In this document: piece after piece, positions 7,096-14,298 of the stretch
Position numbering within the stretch: the first letter of the stretch is position 1
Layout: each line of letters starts with the position of its first letter
Origin: JAHEJB01 sp041748175
Lineage (GTDB): Bacteria; Bacteroidota; Rhodothermia; Rhodothermales; Rubricoccaceae
DNA length: 14,607 nucleotides
Direction of reading: 5' to 3'
NCBI GenBank assembly: GCA_041748175.1
Contig: JBGTDU010000140.1
Location: forward strand, 1 to 14,607
Translations under genes and position numbers: made by a program
Notes under the pieces: model-generated
Databases searched by the model: none
What the model saw: the letters and a program-made list of their open reading frames with translations, nothing else
What the model was told of the DNA's origin: nothing

Positions 7096-7535
7096 ACACG
7101 CGCGCAACATTTTTGATGGCCTTATGCATTCTGGCCGCTTGCGAGGGCGGTCACGTCGAGGTTGTGCCCTTTGATGGTGATGCAGATATCGTTAACGAGT
7201 TTGAAATAGCGGATGTAGTTGTTAAGGAATATGTTATCTCAGGCTCCAATACGGCTAATTTCTGTAACTTTCCAACAGTTGCGCTAAATACGGCTACCTG
7301 GTCCATAAGAAAATGGTGTGACGTAAATACGGAGAACGACAGACTTGCATTGGAACTTGTTGGATATGATTATCTAGCGGCCAACAATAACGGTCTGACG
7401 CGACAAGTGCACGTTGGCGAATACGATGATATAGCGTATGTATATAATGGACCGTTGTCGAATCCTACAACGTGGGTCATAGTTTTGGTGAGGCTTGGAG
7501 ATACCGTTTACGAATATAACCGTGCATATAAATAG
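7092..7535 (+). CDS. Small lipoprotein, candidate immunity protein for the RHS tip
   Basis: 147 residues from the ATG at 7092-7094. A start 30 bases upstream is in frame, but this ATG gives a clean lipoprotein signal: MNTRATFLMALCILAAC, with Cys17 as the lipidation site. No known domain is recognised in the mature part. It has two further cysteines (in NFCNFP and KWCDVN) that could form a disulfide, and several Tyr/Asp-rich strands near the end (YDYLAANNNG, GEYDDIAYVYNG, VYEYNRAYK). The ATG overlaps the TGA of the RHS tip as ATGA, so translation is likely coupled, and the G+C content (37-43% in sampled lines) matches the tip rather than the neighbours. A tip followed directly by a small cognate gene is the usual toxin-immunity arrangement. 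A lipid anchor would place protection in the periplasm or at the outer membrane. The immunity function is inferred from position only. Confidence 0.72.
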   Translation: MNTRATFLMALCILAACEGGHVEVVPFDGDADIVNEFEIADVVVKEYVISGSNTANFCNFPTVALNTATWSIRKWCDVNTENDRLALELVGYDYLAANNNGLTRQVHVGEYDDIAYVYNGPLSNPTTWVIVLVRLGDTVYEYNRAYK

Positions 7536-7812
7536 TAGGAAGTAAGGTCCCGGTTCGGCCGGTAGAGGGCTGTTCCAGTAGGGAGCTTTGGTAACCCGGC
7601 CTCAGCAGTCGGCCACCGCATCGGCGTGGGCGTCGTCGGTAATCGTATGGCTCTGTTCGTTTTGCCCAAGCGGTTCCTCCCGGCTGTCGGGCCGTGCTCG
7701 CTTTTCTTTACACAGGGCACGGGCAGCCGCACTCCGTGCGCGCGCTGAGGGGTGCCCGCCTCCGGCTCGACAGGTGTATTGTTTAGGCTGTAGCCGCGCG
7801 GCGTCAGCGGTT
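7536..7812. other. Structured noncoding region between the RHS module and queA
   Basis: 277 bp between two convergent genes. G+C rises sharply again here. A two-part hairpin can form: CGGCTG (7681-7686) with CAGCCG (7724-7729), enclosing CCGTGCTC (7692-7699) with GGGCACGG (7715-7722), with a pyrimidine-rich loop CTTTTCTTTA. A competing stem GCACGG (7717-7722) with CCGTGC (7734-7739) overlaps it. A minus-strand frame across the region is rich in Pro, Thr and Arg and shows no domain, so I do not call it. No tRNA or known RNA was recognised, and no T-tract terminator is obvious for either neighbour. Confidence 0.4.
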
Positions 7813-8853
7813 TCAAGTGATCAACATGCAATCGCCATAACTGTAGAACCGATATCGATTCTCCACGGCGTACTTGTATGCAGCCAAAACTCGCTCGCGA
7901 CCCGCGAAAACACTGACGAGTACCAACAGCGACGATTGGGGAAGGTGGAAGTTGGTCAGGAGCCCATCAACCGCCTTGAACCGGTAGCCGGGTGTGATCG
8001 TCAATTTCGTTTCCCCTGAGAAAGGTTGAACCAATCCCGCGTGATTTGCGACGGACTCGAGCGTCCGCGTCGAGGTCGTCCCAACGGCGATCACGCGGCC
8101 ACCGCGGGCTCTGGCCGAATTGATGGATACGGCAGCCTCTGAAGACACGTGGATCCACTCGGAAGCGACGGCGTGGTTTCGAAGGTCACCCACCCGAACC
8201 GGTTCAAACGTCCCGTACCCAACGTGCAGCGTTAGCTCGACAACCGCTGTGCCCTGGCTTCGGAGCTGCTCCAGAATGTCGTGCGTGAAGTGGAGCCCCG
8301 CGGTCGGTGCAGCGACGGCACCTTTTTCACGGGCGTAGACCGTCTGGTAGCGCTCTCGGTCTTCCGGGTCGGGTTCGTCGCGGCGGATGTACGGCGGGAG
8401 CGGCATCCGCCCTGCCCGTTCAACCAGGGCATCGATGCTCCCATCTCCTTCAAAACGGACGCGGCGTTTGCCGTCGTCGAGCACATCGAGGATTTCGGCG
8501 TGCAGTTCATCCCCAAACCGGATGCGAGCGCCCGTCCTGAGCTTGCGGCCCGGCCTGGCGAGCGCATCCCACACGCCATCACCGACGGGGCGGACCAGAC
8601 AGAGCTCTGCCTTTCCTCCCCCCGGCTCGCGTTTACCTACAAGACAGGCCGGAAATACTCTTGTGTTATTGAGAACGAGGGCATCTTCCGGTCCGATGTA
8701 GTCCGTGATGTCGCGGAAAATGCGGTCCGAGAGCACTCCCGTTTCTGTATCCATAACCAGCATCCGCGATTCGTCACGCTTCTCGGCGGGATGTTGTGCA
8801 ATCTGCGACTCCGGTAGATAGAAGTCGTAAGACGCGAGGTCGAAGTCGGACAT
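7813..8853 (-). CDS. queA: S-adenosylmethionine:tRNA ribosyltransferase-isomerase QueA
   Basis: 346 residues, the usual family length, and complete. QueA transfers and isomerises the ribosyl part of SAM onto 7-aminomethyl-7-deazaguanine (preQ1) at tRNA position 34, giving epoxyqueuosine in the cytoplasmic queuosine pathway. Family motifs run in order: FDLPE-like start (YDFYLPESQIAQHP), LVLNNTRVFPACLVGKR, GGKAELCLVRP, RMPLPPYIRR, YQTVYAREKGAVAAPTAGLHF, LHVGYGTFEPV, VIAVGTTSTRTLES, TNFHLPQSSLLVLVSVFAG and the C-terminal YRFYSYGDCMLI. The ATG (8851-8853) is one base from the end of a palindromic mobile element that fills the gap to the upstream ppdK gene on the same strand. Any ribosome-binding sequence therefore lies within that element. 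No other queuosine gene is in the window. Confidence 0.97.
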   Translation of the reverse strand: MSDFDLASYDFYLPESQIAQHPAEKRDESRMLVMDTETGVLSDRIFRDITDYIGPEDALVLNNTRVFPACLVGKREPGGGKAELCLVRPVGDGVWDALARPGRKLRTGARIRFGDELHAEILDVLDDGKRRVRFEGDGSIDALVERAGRMPLPPYIRRDEPDPEDRERYQTVYAREKGAVAAPTAGLHFTHDILEQLRSQGTAVVELTLHVGYGTFEPVRVGDLRNHAVASEWIHVSSEAAVSINSARARGGRVIAVGTTSTRTLESVANHAGLVQPFSGETKLTITPGYRFKAVDGLLTNFHLPQSSLLVLVSVFAGRERVLAAYKYAVENRYRFYSYGDCMLIT

Positions 8854-8854
8854 G

Positions 8855-9020
8855 CTAGCAGGCTGTGGATTTATTCATCCGTTGGCGAGGCGAGCGGATG
8901 TTGGTCGAGATCAAGGCGCGAGATCGCAGTCGTATTGGTGATCCGGCTAGATTCTCGCAACGCTGAGATCGAACAAGAGCCGCCGCCGCAGATAGGAGGA
9001 ATAGATCAACAGCCTGCTAG
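8855..9020. mobile_element. MITE-like palindromic element filling the ppdK-queA junction
   Basis: Perfect 12-bp terminal inverted repeats, CTAGCAGGCTGT (8855-8866) and ACAGCCTGCTAG (9009-9020), extend to 26 bp with 23 matches (8855-8880 against 8995-9020). The symmetry continues inward with gaps: GCGAGCGG and CGAGATC...GCGAGA on the left have counterparts on the right around 8950-8990. No reading frame for a transposase exists in the 166 bp. Ends of CTAG suggest insertion into a CTAG/YTAR-type target, as known for some IS5-like families; the parent IS is not identified. The minus-strand TAG stop of ppdK (9017-9019) lies inside the right end, and the queA ATG is one base outside the left end. 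Confidence 0.8.
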
Positions 9021-11665
9021 GCCGCGACTTCCACCACGTCGCGGAGCGCCGCCTGCGCTGCCGCAAGCCGCGCGACGGGCACCCGGAATGGCGAGCAGGA
9101 GACGTAATCGAGCCCGATTCGATGGAAGAACTCGACAGACGAAGGCTCGCCACCGTGCTCGCCACAGACACCAATCTTCAGGTCGGGCTTGCACAACCGC
9201 CCTCGCATCGTGGCCATCTCGACCAGTTGCCCGACGCCTTCCTGATCGAGAGCGAGGAATGGATCGTCTGCGAGCAAACCGTTTTGGACATAGAATGGAA
9301 GGAATTTGCCTGCATCGTCCCGGCTGAATCCAAAGGCCATCTGCGTCAGATCGTTCGTGCCGAATGAGAAGAAGTCGGCGGCCTCGGCGACGGATTCGGC
9401 CATGAGTGCGGCGCGCGGTACTTCGATCATCGTACCTATGAGGTGTTCTACGCGATGGCCTTTCTCGGCAAAAACGGCTTCCGCCACGGCTTCTATCACG
9501 GCGCGCTGGTTGACCAACTCGGCCTTCGTCCCAATCAGCGGGACCATTACTTCCGGGAATACTTCCACGCCTTCCAGCGCGACGTCCACCGCGGCCTCGA
9601 ACAGCGCCCGGGCTTGCATCGCGGTGATTTCGGGGAACACAATTCCGAGACGACATCCCCGATGGCCGAGCATAGGGTTGAACTCCTCCAGGCTCTCGAC
9701 GCGACGCCGCACCTCGCTTACGTCCCTTTCCTCACGTGCGGCCAAATCCTCAATACCCTCGTCGTCGCCAGGCAGAAACTCGTGGAGCGGCGGATCCAGC
9801 AAGCGAATCGTGACCGGCATTCCTTCCATGGCGCGGAAGATGCCAGCGAAGTCTGATCGCTGATGCGGGAGCAACGCGGCGAGCGCCCGCGCCCGATCTC
9901 CCTTCGTCTCGGACAGGATCATCCGGCGCACCGCGTCGATCCGATCTCCTTCGAAAAACATGTGCTCCGTTCTGCAGAGGCCAATTCCCTCGGCGCCGAG
10001 AGCAACTGCTTGAGCCGCGTCGGCCGGTGTATCGGCGTTGGCTCGGACCCGGAGTCGTCGGAATCCATCGGCCCATTCGAGGACGCGCTCCACATACCCA
10101 GTCATTTCCGGAGGTACCAGATCTTCCGCCCCTACGACGATCTCGCCCGTGGTCCCGTTAATGGAAAGCCAGTCGCCCTCATTGATTGTCGTGCCGTTGG
10201 CGGAGAACCTGTTGGCAGCGTAGTCGATGTGGAGGACACCGCAGCCTGCCACGCAGGGCTTGCCCCATCCTCGGGCGACGACGGCTGCGTGGCTGGTCAT
10301 GCCGCCTCGCGCGGTCAAGATGCCTTCGGCCGCGTGCATTCCACCAACATCTTCGGGGCTCGTCTCGATGCGAACCAGAATGACAGCCTCGCCGCGCTCC
10401 TTCCACGCCTCGGCGTCCTCGGCGGTAAAGACGACACGCCCCACAGCGGCGCCGGGCGAGGCGGGGAGGCCGGTTCCAATTATTCGATCGGCGTAATTCA
10501 CGTCATCAGCAAACCGCGGATGAAGAAGGCCCTCGATGTGGCGTGGCTCGACAAGATTGCCAACCGCTTCTTCCTTCGTCGCCAAGCCTTCCTCAACAAG
10601 CTCGACGGCAATCTTGGCGGCTGCCAGGCCGGTTCGTTGCCCGTTCCGCGTCTGAAGCAGATACAAGACCCCGTCCTGGACCGTGAACTCGATATCCTGC
10701 ATGTTGCGATAGCGCTGCTCCAATCGCCCGGCTGTCTCAACGAGCTGCTCGTAGGCTTCGGGAAACGTGCGGGACATTTCCGCAATCGGTTGCGGCGTGC
10801 GGATGCCTGCCACAACATCCTCACCCTGCGCATTAGCCAGAAACTCGCCATACAGCACCTTCTCGCCCGTCGATGGGTTACGCGTAAAGCAGACCCCAGT
10901 CCCACTCGTTGGGCCAAGGTTGCCATAGACCATAGCCTGGACGTTAACGGCAGTACCCAGGAGACCGGTGATTTGGTTGATCCGGCGGTACTTGATGGCG
11001 CGCTCGCTATTCCACGACCCGAAAACCGCATCTATAGCTCGCTTCAGTTGCGCGCGCGGGTCGCTCGGGAATGGCTCGCCCGTGTGCTCCTGATAGATAC
11101 GCTTGTAGGAAATGACGAGCGATCTGAGCGCTGCGCTGTCCAGATCGACATCATTCTGGACGTCGTTATCGGCTTTCAGGGTCGTCAGCGCGTCTTCAAA
11201 GTGGCCGTGGTGAACGCCCATCACAACGTCACCAAACATGTCGATGAATCGCCTGAAGGCGTCGAGAGCGAACCGCTCGTTGTTCATCTTGCGAGCGAGG
11301 CCCTCCACCACCTCGTCGTTCAAACCGAGGTTCAGCACCGTGTCCATCATCCCCGGCATGGAGGCCGCGGCCCCACTACGCACCGAGACCAGAAGCGGGT
11401 TTTCCGCGTCTCCGAGCGCTGCCCCCATGACTGTCTCAACATGGGCGAGGCCGGCGTTCGCCTGGTCGATCAACCCATCCGGCCACACGCCATTTCCCTC
11501 CAAAACCTTTCGGCACGTCTCTGTCGTGATGGTGAAACCTGGCGGCACGGGAAGACCTGCGGCGGCCATTTCGGCGAGGTTCGCGCCCTTGCCTCCCAAC
11601 AGTTCCTTGAGGTCCCTACTCCCATCGGCGGAGCCGCCGCCAAAGCGGTAAACAAGCTGTGGCAT
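9017..11665 (-). CDS. ppdK: Pyruvate, phosphate dikinase
   Basis: 882 residues from the ATG at 11663-11665 (MPQLVYRFGGG), against about 874 in the Clostridium symbiosum enzyme. The frame stays open 23 codons further upstream, but homology begins at this Met. PPDK interconverts ATP + pyruvate + Pi and AMP + PEP + PPi. The ATP-grasp domain is at about 1-340 (GGKGANLAEM, SVRSGAAASMPGMMDTVLNLG, GTGVCFTRNPSTGE, LQTRNGQRT). The swivelling domain carries the phosphorylated histidine in GGMTSHAAVVARGWGKP (His459; the preceding Thr457 is the site regulated by PDRP-type kinases). The TIM-barrel PEP/pyruvate domain has LCRTEHMFF, MLGHRGCRLG, GTMIEVPRAALMA, FFSFGTNDLTQ and the acid Cys834 in VCGEHGGEP. 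All key residues are present. The TAG stop is supplied by the CTAG end of the adjacent palindromic element. It is divergent from the alkD gene. Confidence 0.98.
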   Translation of the reverse strand: MPQLVYRFGGGSADGSRDLKELLGGKGANLAEMAAAGLPVPPGFTITTETCRKVLEGNGVWPDGLIDQANAGLAHVETVMGAALGDAENPLLVSVRSGAAASMPGMMDTVLNLGLNDEVVEGLARKMNNERFALDAFRRFIDMFGDVVMGVHHGHFEDALTTLKADNDVQNDVDLDSAALRSLVISYKRIYQEHTGEPFPSDPRAQLKRAIDAVFGSWNSERAIKYRRINQITGLLGTAVNVQAMVYGNLGPTSGTGVCFTRNPSTGEKVLYGEFLANAQGEDVVAGIRTPQPIAEMSRTFPEAYEQLVETAGRLEQRYRNMQDIEFTVQDGVLYLLQTRNGQRTGLAAAKIAVELVEEGLATKEEAVGNLVEPRHIEGLLHPRFADDVNYADRIIGTGLPASPGAAVGRVVFTAEDAEAWKERGEAVILVRIETSPEDVGGMHAAEGILTARGGMTSHAAVVARGWGKPCVAGCGVLHIDYAANRFSANGTTINEGDWLSINGTTGEIVVGAEDLVPPEMTGYVERVLEWADGFRRLRVRANADTPADAAQAVALGAEGIGLCRTEHMFFEGDRIDAVRRMILSETKGDRARALAALLPHQRSDFAGIFRAMEGMPVTIRLLDPPLHEFLPGDDEGIEDLAAREERDVSEVRRRVESLEEFNPMLGHRGCRLGIVFPEITAMQARALFEAAVDVALEGVEVFPEVMVPLIGTKAELVNQRAVIEAVAEAVFAEKGHRVEHLIGTMIEVPRAALMAESVAEAADFFSFGTNDLTQMAFGFSRDDAGKFLPFYVQNGLLADDPFLALDQEGVGQLVEMATMRGRLCKPDLKIGVCGEHGGEPSSVEFFHRIGLDYVSCSPFRVPVARLAAAQAALRDVVEVAA

Positions 11666-11782
11666 TGCTTCGGGATTCGGGAAAATTGCTGACGTCGAGA
11701 GTATACGCAAGCCGGTTGCCGGATCGCCTTCCAAACCAATCGATCGTCGTATCGTCGAGCTGCCAGAACCACCGCCCGGAGC

Positions 11783-12487
11783 ATGTCCGCCGCAGCAGTC
11801 ATCGCCGACCTCAAGGCGCTAGCCGATCCGATCAAGGCCGAACACGCCCGGGGCTTCTTCAAGACTGGGCCCGGCGAGTACGGCGAGGGCGACAAGTTCC
11901 TGGGCGTCCGCGTCCCCGAGCAAAGAAAAATCGCCGTCGCCTATAAGAATATGCCTCTCGCCGGTATCAAAAAACTGTTGATATCCGAATGGCACGAGGT
12001 GCGTCTCACCGCGTTGTTCATTCTAGTGCGTCAGTACAAGAAGAGTAACGAGGACGTGCAGGAAGCGCTATTTCAGCTCTACATCAGCCACACGGCATCC
12101 ATCAACAACTGGGATCTGGTTGACTCGTCGGCGCACCTCATCGTCGGCCCCCACGTCGCACGCCGAGACCGTTCAACTTTAGACGAACTGGCGGAGTCTG
12201 CGTCAGTTTGGGAGCGCCGCATCGCAATCGTCGCGACGTACCATTTAATCAAAGAGGGCGATTTCGAGGACGCCTTCCGCATTGCCGAACGCCTCCTCGT
12301 CGATGCGCACGACCTCATCCACAAGGCCGTAGGCTGGATGCTCCGCGAAATCGGAAAGCGCGATCGGAACGCCGAAGAAGCGTTTCTCCAAAAACACTAC
12401 CGCACGATGCCAAGAGCGATGCTCCGTTACGCCGTTGAGCGGTTTCCTCAACCACTCCGGATGGACTACCTGATGGGCCGCGCGTGA
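11783..12487 (+). CDS. DNA alkylation repair protein, AlkD-type HEAT-repeat glycosylase
   Basis: 234 residues, close to the roughly 235 of Bacillus cereus AlkD. AlkD-family enzymes remove N3- and N7-alkylated purines from DNA without flipping the base, using an all-helical HEAT-like solenoid. The diagnostic positions are present: Trp110 and Asp114 in NNWDLVDSSAHLIVG, and Trp185 in HKAVGWMLREIGKRD, which correspond to the catalytic W109, D113 and W187 of B. cereus AlkD. Other family motifs are FFKTGPGEYGEGDKFLGVRVPEQR near the start, EVRLTALFILV, WERRIAIVATYHLI and the C-terminal MPRAMLRYAVERFP. The start ATG at 11783 gives the family's usual N-terminus (helix ending ALADPIKAEHARGFF). It lies 117 bp from the divergent ppdK start and ends at a bidirectional terminator, so it is probably a single-gene transcript. 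Confidence 0.93.
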   Translation: MSAAAVIADLKALADPIKAEHARGFFKTGPGEYGEGDKFLGVRVPEQRKIAVAYKNMPLAGIKKLLISEWHEVRLTALFILVRQYKKSNEDVQEALFQLYISHTASINNWDLVDSSAHLIVGPHVARRDRSTLDELAESASVWERRIAIVATYHLIKEGDFEDAFRIAERLLVDAHDLIHKAVGWMLREIGKRDRNAEEAFLQKHYRTMPRAMLRYAVERFPQPLRMDYLMGRA

Positions 12488-12492
12488 TACAG

Positions 12493-12535
12493 AAAAAATC
12501 CCGGCCTGCGATTCAGCGGACCGGGGTTTGTGTTT
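12493..12535. terminator. Bidirectional terminator between alkD and the small minus-strand gene
   Basis: Arms 12496-12509 (AAATCCCGGCCTGC) and 12516-12529 (GCGGACCGGGGTTT) pair over 14 positions with two G-U pairs and one mismatch; the loop is 6 nt. T-rich sequence follows on the plus strand (TTTGTGTTT, 12527-12535). Six A residues on the other side (12493-12498) act as a T-tract for the minus strand. It lies between convergent genes. Confidence 0.85.
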
Positions 12536-12553
12536 CGGAAGCACGAGGACAGG

Positions 12554-12724
12554 TTACGCCGAGCGGTGAAGACCAGTACCGCCACCGGGTTCAGGTTCGT
12601 CCTCGTCCTCGCCCTTGCCGCCGCCATCGCCTCCCGCATCCTCCTCATCTTCGAGAGCAAGAACGTGCCAGTAAAAATCCTTGAGGAATGAACCCGTGCG
12701 ACTCTGCGCTGACTTGTAGAACAT
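12554..12724 (-). CDS. Small acidic protein of unknown function
   Basis: 56 residues from an ATG at 12722-12724. On the minus strand this ATG is preceded by a full Shine-Dalgarno AAGGAGG (complement of 12730-12736) at 5 nt spacing, the strongest one I see in the window, and it decides the start. The N-terminal half (MFYKSAQSRTGSFLKDFYWHVLAL) could form an amphipathic helix. The rest is a Glu/Asp/Gly/Pro-rich tail (DEEDAGGDGGGKGEDEDEPEPGGG), probably disordered. No domain is recognised. The same frame is open upstream to an ATG at 12863-12865, 26 bp after the preA stop; that would give a 103-residue protein with a basic N-terminal half (MPRQRRKTKVACKRLAEED). The gene lies between preA (same strand) and the bidirectional terminator, so it could be the last gene of the preA transcript. 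Confidence 0.5.
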   Translation of the reverse strand: MFYKSAQSRTGSFLKDFYWHVLALEDEEDAGGDGGGKGEDEDEPEPGGGTGLHRSA

Positions 12725-12891
12725 GGTAGCCTCCTTGGTGGAATGTTTGGGGATACCCATTAGACCACCAGACCTGCGAAACGTAACCTCGGCATTCGAT
12801 CTTTCTTTGTCTTCCTCGGCGAGGCGTTTGCAAGCCACCTTCGTCTTGCGACGCTGGCGAGGCATCGCTGGTCCCCGGTAGTGCAACGCCG

Positions 12892-14298
12892 CTAAATATG
12901 CGTCGGCGGCTGGATTTTTTCGACGTCGCCCCGGGCCAGCCTGTCCTGATACTCCCGCCAACTCATTGACGGAATGTTGGAGGGCACTTCGATCATGGAA
13001 ATGCAATTGTGGACCGGACAGACCAGCGAGCACAGGTTACACCCGACGCAGGTGTCCTGCTTGATTTCGTAGCGGTTTGCATAGCCAGCGCCCACCCCGG
13101 CAACGACGCGCGTTCCGCCGCTAACTTGAAGGGTAGAGGCCGCCGATTTCTCCTCCGCGCCGTTCGAGAACGCTGCAATAAATTCGTCTTCGGATACCTC
13201 GGTTTTGCTGATGGACTGATGAGCCCCGTCTTCGCAGGCGATGAAGCACAGCCCGCAGTGGATGCACGAATTCTGGTCGATCTCCGCGACCACCTTGTAC
13301 CCGAGATCGAGATCTGCCCAGTCGCCGACCATCGCCACGCTGTGGCCGACGAAGTCGCTGAGCTGGCTGAATTGCTTCTCGCGCATCCACCCTTCGAGCC
13401 CGGAGATCAGGTGCTCGACGATCCGGAAGCCGTAGTGCATCGCGGCCGTGCAGACCTGCACGTTGCCCGCGCCGAGCAGCATGAACTCGATGGCGTCCTG
13501 CCAGGCCTGCACACCGCCGATGCCGGAGATCGGGATGCCGATGGCCGGGTCGGACGCGATCTGTTGGACCATGTTGAGCGCAATCGGCTTCACCGCCGGA
13601 CCGCAATAACCGCCGTGAGATCCGCGCCCCGCGACGTGAGGCTCGGGCAACATCGTGTCGAGATCCACGCCCGTAATCGAGTTGATCGTATTGATTAGAG
13701 ATAGCCCATCTGCCCCGCCTTGCTTCGCCGCGCGACCGACGGGCCGAACATCGGTTACGTTGGGGGTGAGCTTAACTAGGACCGGCGTCTGTGCGACTTC
13801 CTTCACCCACGTCGTGATCATCTGCGTGTATTCGGGCACCTGCCCCACCGCCGAGCCCATCCCCCGCTCACTCATGCCGTGTGGGCAACCGAAGTTGAGT
13901 TCGAGCCCGTCGCAGCCTGAGTCTTCTGTTTGCTTGACGATGTCGTGCCACGCCTCGCGATTGCTCTCCACCATCAACGAAACGACGACGGCGTGATTGG
14001 GGAATTCGCGTTTGACGTCGCGGATCTCACGGAGGTTTACGTCCAGCGTCCGGTCGGTGATGAGTTCGATGTTGTTGAACCCCACCATCTTTCGCCCGTC
14101 GTAGTCGATGGCGCCGTAGCGCGAGGAGACGTTGACGATGGGTTCGTGCGCGAGGGTTTTCCACACGACGCCGCCCCACCCGGCCTCGAAGGCCCGGCGG
14201 ACCTGATACGCGGAGTTCGTCGGCGGACCGCTGGCCAGCCAGAACGGGTTCGGCGAGGTGATGCCGCAGAGGATGGAGCTGAGATCAGGCTTACTCAT
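12892..14298 (-). CDS. preA: NAD-dependent dihydropyrimidine dehydrogenase, subunit PreA
   Basis: 468 residues from the ATG at 14296-14298 (MSKPDLSS). The frame is open 17 codons further, but that extension (MPCPGGELRL...) looks noncoding. PreA is the FMN-binding catalytic half of the enzyme that reduces uracil and thymine to dihydropyrimidines. The dihydroorotate-dehydrogenase-like barrel (about 1-330) shows PFWLASGPPTNS, VWKTLA, ELNFGCPHGMSERGMGSAVGQVPEY (catalytic-loop Cys138), VKLTPNVTD, LINTINSITGVDLDT and GIGGVQAWQDAIEFMLLGA. Two 4Fe-4S sites follow: Cys345/348/351/355 (CIHCGLCFIAC) and Cys417/420/423/427 (CVGCNLCSLVC). The protein is longer than E. coli PreA (about 411), largely through extra sequence between the two clusters (about 365-412). 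The usual partner PreT is not seen downstream and could lie upstream, outside the window. Confidence 0.95.
   Translation of the reverse strand: MSKPDLSSILCGITSPNPFWLASGPPTNSAYQVRRAFEAGWGGVVWKTLAHEPIVNVSSRYGAIDYDGRKMVGFNNIELITDRTLDVNLREIRDVKREFPNHAVVVSLMVESNREAWHDIVKQTEDSGCDGLELNFGCPHGMSERGMGSAVGQVPEYTQMITTWVKEVAQTPVLVKLTPNVTDVRPVGRAAKQGGADGLSLINTINSITGVDLDTMLPEPHVAGRGSHGGYCGPAVKPIALNMVQQIASDPAIGIPISGIGGVQAWQDAIEFMLLGAGNVQVCTAAMHYGFRIVEHLISGLEGWMREKQFSQLSDFVGHSVAMVGDWADLDLGYKVVAEIDQNSCIHCGLCFIACEDGAHQSISKTEVSEDEFIAAFSNGAEEKSAASTLQVSGGTRVVAGVGAGYANRYEIKQDTCVGCNLCSLVCPVHNCISMIEVPSNIPSMSWREYQDRLARGDVEKIQPPTHI

Noticed and set aside
7508..7831. 107-codon minus-strand frame between the RHS module and queA
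   Set aside because: It is rich in Pro, Thr and Arg, has no domain or start signal, overlaps the ends of both neighbours, and lies over inverted repeats. More likely noncoding.
9863..11692. Long open frame of 609 codons on the plus strand
   Set aside because: It lies wholly antisense to ppdK, whose family motifs and catalytic residues are unmistakable. Long antisense frames are expected in G+C-rich coding DNA.
11700..11705. TATACT on the minus strand, 35 bp before the ppdK start, as a promoter -10
   Set aside because: No matching -35 at 16-19 bp, and the TAnnTTTG element expected for this phylum is absent.
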